DNA of 64,000 nucleotides from Lamellibrachia columna (taxonomy: Eukaryota; Annelida; Polychaeta; Sabellida; Siboglinidae). Below are positions 1 to 10,416 of the stretch, piece by piece. Each line of letters opens with the position of its first letter. The stretch's first letter is position 1. The stretch covers positions 38,766,595 to 38,830,594 of the forward strand of contig OY759263.1 of NCBI GenBank assembly GCA_963662155.1, written 5' to 3'. Below the pieces are notes generated by a model, which saw only the letters and a program-made list of their open reading frames with translations, was not told the DNA's origin and ran no database searches. Position numbers and translations under genes: made by a program.

Positions 1-168
1 GATGCCCCAGCCACCAAAAGAATTGCTCAGTTCCACTACCTCACCATTGAGGATGGTCGCTGTGTCCCCTTTGTTCTGACAAAAGATGCAGTGGAAACTT
101 CCGAAGAAATTCATCTGCCTGGCGATGAGCAATTCAATTGTTTTTTTAATTTGCAGACCCTTGTGTAA
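1..168 (+). CDS. 3'-terminal coding exon of an unrecognised gene (partial)
   Basis: Frame 1 is open from the first base to a TAA at 166-168 and gives 55 residues with a non-repetitive, protein-like composition (it includes KRIAQFHYLTIEDGRCVPF). It looks like the C-terminal end of a larger protein whose upstream part lies outside the window. Downstream AATAAA hexamers at 615-620 and 905-910 could end its transcript. I do not recognise the family. It could also be a chance open stretch, since no splice acceptor is visible at the window edge. Confidence 0.4.
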   Translation, partial: DAPATKRIAQFHYLTIEDGRCVPFVLTKDAVETSEEIHLPGDEQFNCFFNLQTLV

Positions 169-1255
169 CCATTTTAGGTGACTGTGTTTGTCTTCAACTT
201 GACAGTTTTTAGATGAACTTTACCTTTAGGATAATTGCAGGCTGTTGCATGACATAAATGTACAAGAGACTATGGATATATTGGTAAATCCTCAATGGCT
301 TCGTATAACTTTGAAAGTCTGTGAAAGTTTAGTCATCAAAATTCACATCACGATCTTCATCAAGCATTAACATGCTTCTATCATCACAGCAGTGGACAAT
401 GTACTGTTTTTTGTGGACACAGAACTTTATTTTTATGTCAGTGAACAAAATGTAACATGCGTCATGTAACGTCCGTCACACACAATTATATATAATTTTT
501 CTTATACTCTTGTTTTCAAGCTGAATTGTAATTGGTAGTCTTCTATAGCCAGGCTACCTTCACTCCAAGGGCAAAGATTTATTTGTACAATTTAAGGGTT
601 TCACACAATTTGGAAATAAAGTTAGTACATTTTTACCCATGTCCTTTTTGAAGTAACGTCTGTCACGCACATATTTCTGATTACCCACCAAGCCATAGAT
701 ATTCCCAGGCACTCTTCCCTGTGGCACCAAATATACTTGGACATTGGCAAGGGGCCAAGTTCCCGTGGGTACCACTCTAGCAATCAGGGCAGTTGGAATG
801 ACCTCCGACCTCTATGAATGTGACGTCTGTCACAGTGGAATTGCCCTTATGCATTTGGTGCCTAGAAGCAACTGTTCAAGGCCGTCACCAAGCTGCTACA
901 TGCCAATAAAGGTACACTGCTGCGACACACTTGCTACCCGTTTCTCAGAATGTTTCTGGGAAAAGAAAATTCCCTATAAACTTACTTAAAATGTCAACCA
1001 TGTCGATGTACCCAACAGAATGTCAAGTGCTTTTGAGCCTGCCACTGAGGCTGAGATCAGCACTCTGATGCAGTCATCACTGGTCTCAAGTCTCAAGTGG
1101 TTTACTCCAAACAGCCCAAACTTGGGCTAACGCAGGAGTTTGTGGTGGACTGTGCGCATGCGCTGTGGGTGGTACGTTCGATTAAAAGACTAGTATAATT
1201 AATGTTGCTGAAATGGTTTTATCTGATAGTTTTATTTATTTTATGTATAGGATGT
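169..1255. other. Presumed 3' UTR and intergenic DNA
   Basis: No gene is supported here. The plus strand carries AATAAA at 615-620 and 905-910. A short motif close to ACGTCTGTCAC recurs near 470, 657 and 822. Small open frames on either strand match nothing I recognise. Confidence 0.4.
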
Positions 1256-1374
1256 TTAACGAAAATTTTTAATAGGTTGGTTGTGTGTATGGATACTGTC
1301 GCTGCCTTGCCACATGCACACATAGACAGTCTCCATACCCACACCATGGATAAGTTTACGCTGAGCACTGTGTT

Positions 1375-3336
1375 TTAAAGGCAGTTTAGGTGAGGAGATG
1401 TGGTGAAAGGGAGTTCCATAATAGCTTCTTGAAATGATTTTGGATTTTTTATGTTGGTAATTTTTGATGGAATCATATTCCATATGCGAATGGCTCTGGG
1501 ATAAAATGAAAAGACCATTGCATTTATACGACACTTGGGGGCTATGTATTGTCCACGGGTTCGAGAGCGAGTTAGTAGGCCTGGAGGGGGGGTGATCTCA
1601 ATAATGTTGTTTAGAATTTTGTAGAAGGTAGTGGCTTGTTTGATAATGCGCCTTCGTTCGAGGGTTGGCCATCCAAGGGCAGTAATTAGATCTGCTGGGT
1701 TTGTGTTCCGTCTGTAATCATTTTTAACAAATCTGGCAGCAGAGTGTTGCACTCTTTCAAGGCTTTTAATTTGCGAAAAGGTGTGGGGATTCCATATGGG
1801 TGAAGAGTACTCAAGTTTTGGCCGGATTAGCATGTTGTACGCTGTTTGCTTAACTTCGGGTTTACATGGGCCAAGAGTTCGTTTAATCATGCCTAAACAT
1901 TTCGAAGATTTTGAAGTTATGTCAGTGACGTGATTTGTCCAGGTTAATTTGGAATCCAATTTTACTCCGAGGTATGAGTGGCTGGATACGGTGGATAATG
2001 GCTGGCCAGAAAGCGAGTACTTGTGTGTGCTGGGTTTAGTTTTGTTTGTTATTGGAAGGTGGACGCATTTAGATACATTAAATTCCATTTGCCATTTGTC
2101 TGACCATGTTTGGAGTTGGCTAAGGTCAGTTTGGAGAATTTCATGGTCGGTTTTGGAAGAAATTTTACGATATATAATACTATCATCTGCAAAAAGGCGT
2201 ATAGAAGATTTGATGTTCCCATTTATGTCATTTATGTAGAGTAAGAAGAGGACAGGTCCTAGAACTGAACCCTGTGGGACACCAGATGTGACATCTGTGA
2301 TGTCCGACAGGGCACCGTTAACTGAGACTCTCTGTTTGCGGTTGGATAGAAAAGATTTGATCCAATTTTGAGTGTTTCCAGTGATTCCGTAGGAGGTCAA
2401 TTTTGATAGAAGACGTAGGTGAGGCACTTTGTCGAAGGCTTTAGCAAAGTCAAGCAGGATTGCGTCAATTTGGGTCTTGTTGTCCATAGCAGTCATCCAG
2501 TCGTGGACTGTCTCAATGAGTTGAGATTCACAAGACAGTCCCGACTGGAATCCGTGTTGGAAGTGGAGAATGATGTTATGCTTGTGCAGGTGTTTCCACA
2601 TGTTGCTTAGGATGATATGTTCCATTACTTTACAGAGGATGCAGGTTAGTGATATGGGTCTGTAGTTAGCTGGGTCAGATTTATGGCTCTTTTTGTGTAT
2701 AGGAGTTACTAATGCTTGTAGCCAGTCATTAGGAAGTTTACCTGTGTTGTATGATTGTTGGAAAATTTGGGTGATGATGGGAGCTATTTGCTTTGCAGTT
2801 TCTTTAAGGACTCTAGCTGGGAGTTCATCTGGGCCTGTAGCTTTATTCTGGTTTAGATTTTTCAGCTGCTTTATTACGCCATCTATGCCAATTTCGAGAA
2901 GGGGGATGTTGGGGTAAGTAGAGGGGGCTATTTGGGGGATGGGGTGCTTTTCTTGGGTAAATACAGAGCTAAATTGGTTGTTTAGGGCATTTGCTTTATC
3001 TCGATCATTAATTATTGGTTGGTCGTTTACTCGAAGTATGGGGATGCCAATGTTTTCTCGTTTATTTGCCTTAATAAATGACCAGAATCGTTTTGGATTA
3101 GTTTTCAGGCTGTCTCCAATGTGGTTGTTAACATAGTCTTTGTAGGATTTTACTAATGCTTTAGTAGCTTGCTTTCGGAGTTCCTTAAATTTTTCCCAGT
3201 CACTGTTTAGTCCAGTTTGCTTTGCCTTTTTGTGGCTTTTGTTTCGTCTTCTCTGCATTCTAATTAGTTCACGTGTTATCCAGGGGAGGTGGGTTTTAGC
3301 TTTTGTGTATCGTCTAGGTATGTTTTTGTTAATCAA
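1375..3336 (-). pseudogene. LINE reverse transcriptase ORF (653 aa)
   Basis: The ORF runs from a charged linker rich in K and R, through the RT fingers (ATGPDELPARVLKE, ANYRPISLT), the palm aspartate (LLDFAKAFDKV), GVPQGSVLGP and the catalytic LFADDS box, to the conserved thumb and C-terminal tail (YSSPIWNPHT, RRNTNPADLI). All RT blocks are present with no internal stop. It is separated from the endonuclease ORF by a frame break between 3336 and 3420, so this copy probably cannot make an intact ORF2. It is retroelement coding, not a host gene. Confidence 0.92.
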
Positions 3337-3419
3337 GGTAGTCAGACGTTCGCGGAAAAAGGTCCAGTTTATGTCTATATCCTGTGAGTCGATGTCGAAG
3401 TACTCAAGATTTAGTTTGT

Positions 3420-3638
3420 CTATGTCGTCTTTGAGTTGGTCCCAGTCTGCTGATTTGTAACTATAAACTTGGTAGGGGGTTTCTTGTTGCGAACTGGGTT
3501 TAAGTTGACATTGAAGGTCACGGATTCGTGATCGCTCATACCAGGAGTGGTGTGGGTGTTGATGATAATGGAGGGATTTGAGGTGAGTATGAGGTCAAGA
3601 ATGTTGCCAGAAGCGATGCGTGTGGGGTCGTTTACCAT
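3420..3638 (-). pseudogene. LINE endonuclease C-terminal segment
   Basis: This frame carries the end of an APE-type endonuclease: NILDLILTSNP followed by MSDHESV, the SDH block with the catalytic histidine. It continues from 4681-3761 after a frameshift near a run of T residues at about 3774-3780, and stops at 3420 before the RT frame opens. The GDFN block, in a third segment, can be read at about 3765-3720. Confidence 0.8.
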
Positions 3639-3760
3639 GTTCTGCAGCCCAAAGTCGTTAGTTATTTCTAGTAGTTTGTTATGCTTGCTGGCGGTGCTGT
3701 TATTAGTGGTCTGGTGATTTGTCCAGTTGATATCAGGGAGGTTAAAATCTCCAGCTATGA

Positions 3761-4681
3761 CTACGTTGGGGGAGTTTTTTGTGATCTATATAGTTTAGTT
3801 AGGGAGTCGTGGAGAGCTTCAAGGGATTGGAGGTGGTCATTTGGGGGTCGATAATAAGATGCAAAGTATATGCATTTGTTTCGTGCAAAGTGAATTTTTG
3901 TCCAAATTATTTCACAATTTGAGTTTAAATTTTGGAGGGGTTCAGCTACAATGTTGTCATGGAAGGCTATAAGGACTCCACCGCCATGGACATTCCTGTC
4001 CTTTCTGATGGCCTCATAGTTGGGTGGTAGGAAAGAGTATGTAGCATAGTTTGCATCTAATTTAGTTTCAACTAGAAATATGATGTCTGGATTATTATAT
4101 TGAATAGTTGCCTTTAGTTGGGTTGCTTTTTCTATGCTCTTAACGCTGTTGGTGTTTATCAAAATTCCTTTAAGTGTGTTTCCTTGGATTTTCTTGTGGC
4201 GTTCGGGGGTTGAAGTGTTTTGGGGGTTTGGGGCGAAAATTAAGCCTGCATTTTGTGATGTGTGGAGTGTTGGGGTAGTAAGCGTGGAACTGTCAGACTG
4301 GGTGTTGGTAGAAATGGATTGCTCATTTCTAGATGGAGAAGTGGTAATATTTGGAATTGGGCGCCCGTATGGGCCAGGGTTTGGGTGGATGTCGCCTGAG
4401 AGTGCTATCAGTCTGCTGAGGTACAGATGTGTAACAATGTCTGATTTGAATTTGATTTTGGGTGGGAATTTAATTCGGGGGTTCAAAGTTAGGGCATAAT
4501 ATTTTGGTTTAATTTTGAGATTTGATCGAGATACGCGTTGGCATGTTCCAATGATCGTTGCTATTAGGAGAGTGACGGTGATTATCTGCGTTAGCCCAAG
4601 ATTAATCCGCGTGGAATGCGGGACTAGGTGAGGGGAATATTTCCTAAAGGGACATCTGAATTGGAATACATTTTGTAGCAT
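3761..4681 (-). pseudogene. LINE ORF with 2A-like peptide and APE endonuclease N-terminal half
   Basis: 306 codons. The first ~90 residues are basic and hydrophobic and end in LIALSGDIHPNPGP, a 2A-like ribosome-skipping motif known in several CR1/L2-type LINEs. A Ser/Thr/Asn-rich linker follows, then the endonuclease start (INTNSVKS), DIIFLVETKLD with the catalytic Glu, and the GGGVLIAF and SYYRPPN blocks. The canonical 2A glutamate (DxExNPGP) is His here, so cleavage activity is uncertain. Confidence 0.85.
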
Positions 4682-5039
4682 GGTTTTCTGAAAGTTAGAT
4701 CCAAATGCAAACAGTGGCGACTTGAAGAAAAGTAAGCTTACTAATGAAATCCTTAGTGATAAAATGAAAAGAACTCACCCGGACGGCGCCGGCAGTGGTA
4801 GTCCGCCATCTTTGAAATTTTGGTTCATGTGTTGCGGTAAAGGGCGTTGTTTTGATTAGTTGCGTTTGTTGTCGTTTGGTTTGTCTGTTTCTGCGTGATC
4901 AGTGGGTTATGTTGAGTTGTTGTACCAATTGTGGTCATTTGTTGTGTTGGTGAACATGTTGTGTTGAGTGAAATGTGTGGAGCGATGTAACGGACTCGTA
5001 CCACCCCGACGCATGCGCACTGGTGACCTTCATCCCATA

Positions 5040-5400
5040 TCAACTGGAAATCATGTGAACTTCATCCCATATCAACGTGGCTTCTCAGAGACTGTGCATC
5101 AGATGGCAGCTTTATTCAAGGCAATTAAAAAATGTTTATGAGAACTGACAGAGTACTACTTTATCCAAAACAAATGTATGTCAGGCTATTACTCTAAGAG
5201 ACCGACTCTGGACAAAGCTTTCATGAATAACTACAGACCTGTGTCGAATCTGCCCTCCTTATCCAAGAAAACATGTTGCAGCAAGGCGGTCAGCTCACAT
5301 GTCAGAGCACAATCTCAGCGAGCCCTCCTGCTCCTTGTGTACCGCACCGAAGTTGCATCACTTTGTGCAAGACTATTCTATATGTTGTCATGAGCAATAA
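5040..5400 (+). mobile_element. LINE reverse-transcriptase fragment
   Basis: The plus strand at about 5190-5290 encodes KRPTLDKAFMNNYRPVSNLP followed by SLSK, the conserved N-terminal RT block of CR1-like LINEs (NYRPVSNLPFLSK in relatives). Frames are broken on both sides. It is a short dead remnant in opposite orientation to the LINE at 1.3-4.8 kb. Confidence 0.7.
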
Positions 5401-6290
5401 CTGTTGGAGTAATACTAGGTTGTAGAGAAAGTGGGATGGACTAAGTTCAAGGTTCTGCAAACCTTTTTAAGTCAAGGCAAAATTTTATCAAGCTATCTGT
5501 CTGTGGGCGAACACTTTTAAGTAAGGCAAAAAATACCTTAGCAAAGGTACTGAATAAATCACACTCTCTAAAAGCCATGTAAAACAACACCAAAACAGAA
5601 TCAGTTAATGTGAACGGTGGTGCTGCACAGTCATTGACAACCGACTGATGCCTTGAGAGAGTGCAGAAATCGGAAGTTGCAGAAGATCCTCCAAACCTTT
5701 GCCCTCCAACAGGCATCAAACTGTGTTCTTGATGTGACTGAGAATGTGACATCGGTGAGAATCATGATTCACACAACCACATGTACTGACAATTAACACC
5801 AACAATCGGACTAGCACTTAAATTTTTAGCACCAATATGAAAAATAGCAACCTCGTATATAGAAACGTGCCATGATTTTCACTGGGATATACCCTCATAA
5901 AAAGCAGGGTAGTCTTAAAGCGAAACAAGTCATGGTTTTGGGGCTATGCACCTAAGAGTTAATAAAAACCATTTGCAACTACAATAAAGAATATCATGCC
6001 AATGTTTTACTAAGAATTTGTTCTAAAAGTGGGAGAATCTGGTTAAATCTAACTTTTTCCTGGCAGCTGACATATTGATCAGGATGCTGAGGCTTGATGA
6101 ATAAGCAACCAATAAGAGCCTAGAAGTTCTTGTAACTCCATGCTGCTGTGACTTAAGTGTCTTTGATCCCGTAGAGGCCCACTTCGTATTCCATCACAGA
6201 CAATTATTAAGTACCCTCTATGTATTATACTATAAAAAATTATTACCTTAGCATTAATTCTATATATACCAACATTCGCAGAAGAAACGA
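5400..6290. other. No gene recognised; dispersed repeat at 5925-6050
   Basis: Weak open frames only. About 125 bp at 5925-6050 resembles 63775-63905 at the other end of the window (shared stretches include GTCATGGTTTTG, TTCTAAAAGTGGGAGA and TTTACT), so it belongs to a dispersed repeat family. Confidence 0.5.
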
Positions 6291-6296
6291 CCATAC

Positions 6297-6880
6297 TTGA
6301 GAGGACTGGTGCATGACACGCAAGCTAGGTTCTCTACTAGAGGATGTGCAAAACGTGGCACAGAGAAAGCAACTTGCAGCTGTGGCTTTTTGGAAGCTGT
6401 TGTTTCTTTGGGTCAGACACCATCGTGTATCCCAAGACATCTGGCTGCAACTATACAATGTGTTTATAGTCCCTGTGCTCACATACAACATGGGCAAATG
6501 GGGACTAACACCAACGAAATGGAACAGGTTTGATGCATTCCACAGTCATCAGCTGAGACAGGTCATTGGCATCAGATACCCTCAGCTGAATACCCATACC
6601 AAAAATGTGTGTGCAACCCGCTGAGCTTGTCTGCCATCAAAGTTCAGTGGATTCTGTTTGGACATGTGCTTCATATGCCATGTGAAGCCCCTGCACAGTT
6701 GGCCATAGACCAATATTTCACATTGACGTTGCTGGCTGGCGAGGGTGACCACAACATTCCCAAGTGCCCTTGACATAGATCTGCAGGAAGTCGGCAAGCA
6801 TCTTCGAAGCCAGCAAAGACTGGCTGAGATCGCATGACTGTAGTCAATGGAAGAACCTCCTGAAAGCGGCATGCATGCAC
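6297..6880 (+). mobile_element. Non-LTR retrotransposon C-terminal fragment
   Basis: The plus-strand frame at 6313-6624 reads LYNVFIVPVLTYNMGKWGLT followed by DAFHSHQLRQVIGIRYPQ, the C-terminal thumb region of LINE reverse transcriptases (LYxxxIxPxLxYGxxxW, then FxxxxLRxxxGIxYP). Frameshifts follow, and further similarity runs to about 6850. The fragment is 5'-truncated and ends in a (GCAC)n tract. Confidence 0.7.
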
Positions 6881-6883
6881 ACA

Positions 6884-6914
<31 letters not shown>

Positions 6915-6915
6915 T
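6879..6915. repeat. (GCAC)n microsatellite
   Basis: About eight GCAC units directly follow the LINE fragment. They may be its 3' tail or a later expansion. Confidence 0.9.
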
Positions 6916-7013
6916 GCACACATGTATATATAGTGTTGCCTCAGTGTCATTGAGGCAACACTTATTTACATGTTTAATCAAGTACCTGTGTCAAGTGTGA
7001 AGCTATAAGCTAC

Positions 7014-7110
7014 CTGAGAATGAGTTCTGAAGTGAATTCCTCCTGGGTTGTCCACGAGTCGTTGCTGTCTTCATCCTCACTCCCCACTTCATCTTCGTCA
7101 AATTCACTCC
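7014..7110 (-). CDS. JAZF1: JAZF1 exon 4
   Basis: Acceptor CTTTGTAG, donor GTAGCT. It encodes (G)SEFDEDEVGSEDEDSND, then SWTTQEEFTSELIL, matching the acidic SEYDEEEVDYEE...SWTTES region. It ends in phase 2 with AG, and no continuation exon was found toward position 1. Confidence 0.9.
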
Positions 7111-10100
7111 CTACAAAGCATCTTCGCTGCTGCAGTGACTGTCATGCATCTCTGGTCATGTTTAAGAATCCATCAATGGACAATCATGAAGGATGAATGT
7201 ACAATGTCTTGGCTATGGCCACGGGAAATGATCACGATGGACAAACCGTCCATGACTTTGCACTCAGTGCAACAATACTCTGTGACTAACAATACTGGAT
7301 CAGGACATTTGGACTTACATGTAATTATATTATTAAATTCAAGTTATACAATCAAATCATATTTTCTAATGAACTCTCAGCAGGGTTGTTTGATTTAAAT
7401 CATTGATTTAAATCATGATTTAAATCATGATTTAAATCACTCCAAAAAAATCATTGATTTATGATTTTTTTTTTTTGGCTTCCGGTTTTTTGAATCACTG
7501 ATTTATATGAATTTAACACAAATAATTGTTTACAAGCATCGAGATCAACAAAGTTTTGTATGTTTTTTGATACAAAACACAAAGTGCGCACACTTATGTA
7601 GCTGTATTGTCACCAAATAGCCTGATAGTCAAATATTTTATGACATTGTGTATGTTTGAGCTATTCCCTTTCTGAATGCAGTGAAGCCACACAAACTTGT
7701 CTTCGAGAGGAAGTATCTTTTCAACACAGAAGCCCTGAGTTAAAGTCCACTTATAGCTTGTGCTAGTTGTTACTAATTCAGTATGTTGACTCAGTTATTT
7801 AATACTGTACCAGTTTGTATTCTGGTTAGAGACCCTTAGAGTACACAGAGCCCTGGACAGGTGCTAATCCACCCTATAGGCAAACAATAATTACCACTGC
7901 TACAGCCACAGACACACAGCATGCTTTTCTTTCCAAGACAGATTATGCAACTACAGGGGGTGAGGCCTTGTGGACATTGTCTAATGTCTTTATATAAGCA
8001 AAAATCATGTACCCTCGATTTGAATAGAACATGTTTGAAAGAGTTTACAAATTTAAACATCTATATAAATAACTATATACCAGATAAAAAATAAATAAAA
8101 AAATAAAATAAATCCGATTTAAATAAAAAAAATCCGATAACATTTTTTTTTTAAATCATGATTTTTTCAACCCTGACTCTCGGTGTGTATTATGAGAAAA
8201 GAAAGTAATGTAACGACTAACTGGCTGTTAGACATCTTACCAGTTGGCGTGTTACTTTCAAAAGAAGGAACAGGAGAGACGGATGATGGGCGTAGTTTCT
8301 TCTCTTTCCTCGCAGCATCTGTAAATACCCTGCAACATAAACAATTTAGACAAGATTTGTTTGAGATAGAACTGTTGCCTAGTAAATTAGTGATACCACA
8401 AGGGCTATGTCCAATTACAAAAACATCAAATCAATTAGTTACTTTTATTTTTTCATTTAAATTACAATTCTAAAATCAATTATAATTACAATGACAGGCA
8501 CATTAAGCGGGACCAACACTATATCATAACAGGACGGCATTTTTCTGGTGCAGGTAATTAAGGCTTGATTTTCAACTTGTGTGTCACAATATTTTTTCAA
8601 GTATGTATGTAAAATACTATAATTAATCATAATTAATCGCAATTACAGAAAAAACTACAATGATGGCATAATTTCAAAACCAGATTCAATTACAAAACAG
8701 CATTTTAAGACTTTATGATTTTGTCTGATTATTAATTACAATTATACAATTGGAACCAGCACTGGACATCATCACTTGCAAGTACAAACCTCTTACCAAG
8801 TGCCCTGCCGCCCTTCTCTCCAGACAATTTAGATCCTCACATGTGACCAAGTATGCTCCCTCCCTTTTCTTCAGACCATTTAGATCCTCACATATAACCA
8901 AGTGCCCCCTCCCTTCTCTTCAGACCATTTAGATCCTCACATGTGACCAAGTGCCCTGCCTCCCTTCTCTTCAGACCACTTAGATCCTCACATGTAACCA
9001 AGTGCCCCCTCCCTTTTCTTCAGACCATTTAGATCCTCACATGTGACCAAGTGCCCTGCCTCCCTTCTCTTCAGACCACTTAGATCCTCACATGTAACCA
9101 AGTGCCCCCTCCCTTCTCTTCAGACCTCCCTTCTCTTCAGACCATTTAGATCCTCACATGACCAAGTGCCCTCCCTTCACCTCATCACCAAGTTCGCTCC
9201 CTCAATTTTCTCTTCAGACCATTTAGTTCCTCACATGTGACCAAATGCCTTGCCTCCCTTCTCTTCAGACCATTTAGATCCTAGGTGTCTTCTCATCCAG
9301 AATGCTACCGATTGAATGATCATAGATCAATTAAAATTATATATGCACATACACGTATGTGTATATATATATATTTTAAACGGGTGATCCGTCCTCTATG
9401 TCATGGCTGATGGCTCATTCTCTAAATCAGTTGTCTTCTAAATCATGAATTATCATCACTTTCAGGGCAAAACTATTTAATTTGTAAATAATGATAGCCC
9501 AGAAGATCCGAAATAAATCCTTACCAAGTTCAAGTTACAAAACTTCATCTTTATAAAATATTTGTAAATGTTTTTAGCCGGTAGGCTTCTTCATATATGG
9601 TAATTAAAATGGTCATACAGTAGCATATTTCCCGCTGACTCTCCAGTACCAACATGTGATGTCCTTAAAGGTTAAAACTTTTAACCATCGCAAGTTCTAC
9701 CTACATTTTATGCAAATCTTTCTTTTGTGGAATGCTCAGTGAGTGCTTCAGCTCAGCTTCAAGCCCACCTAGTGTTTCCACTGACTTTATGAGAACTAAT
9801 TAAGTCACTGAAGTCAGGCTCTTTGTGACATAGAGGACATAACACAAAAGTCTTCAAGAATCACCCGAATATAATACCCACCTGGATTTTGAAGCAACAT
9901 ATATGTTTTTGTGACCAATATTGGTTTTAGAGAGTTGATAGCACAGCCTGGAATTCAGTAAAATATAAAACAAATTCTGTCATCTGTAAAACTCTGAATT
10001 TATGTATATTCACCCATATGTATATATTATATATATAAATATATATAAATATATATAAATATATATATATATATTATATACACCAACCAGCAAAGAAAAC

Positions 10101-10384
10101 AATATACCCAACGAAGAGATCCACTGAATTGACCACCTGGTCCAATATAATGTAAAAGGTGGTCCAATAGAGATGAATGGTCATCTATATTGGACCAATA
10201 TGCCTTATAATAATCCAAATTTCAGATTTTCCCTCAATTGCCTGGTCGAATAGTTGCCATATTGTACCTATTGGTGCCTATCACTGACGAGTTTCAAATT
10301 AAATAGTGGAAAGTGCAACATTGATAGTTTCCTTTGATATATCGGGCCATGTTCAAAAGTGGTCCAATATACCCGACCTTCCCC

Positions 10385-10416
<32 letters not shown>

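Larger units (their letters stand above)
1256..4810 (-). mobile_element. Non-LTR retrotransposon (CR1/L2-like), nearly full length
   Basis: Reading on the minus strand, an endonuclease-bearing ORF (4681-3761, continuing at 3638-3420) is followed by a 653-residue reverse transcriptase ORF (3336-1375). This is the order of an APE-type LINE ORF2. The reading frame is interrupted at only two places, so the copy is young. The 5' limit is uncertain: the sequence stays element-like to about 4.7-4.8 kb. The 3' end is near 1256-1375. CR1/L2-group placement rests on the RT motifs (NYRPISLT, LLDFAKAFDKV, GVPQGSVLGP, FADD) and the 2A-like peptide; a Jockey-group relative is the alternative. Confidence 0.9.

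Noticed and set aside
560..775. 71-codon minus-strand frame resembling a BEL/gypsy integrase tail (TGTWPLANVQVYL)
   Set aside because: Resemblance is limited to a few residues and no other retroelement domain is nearby.
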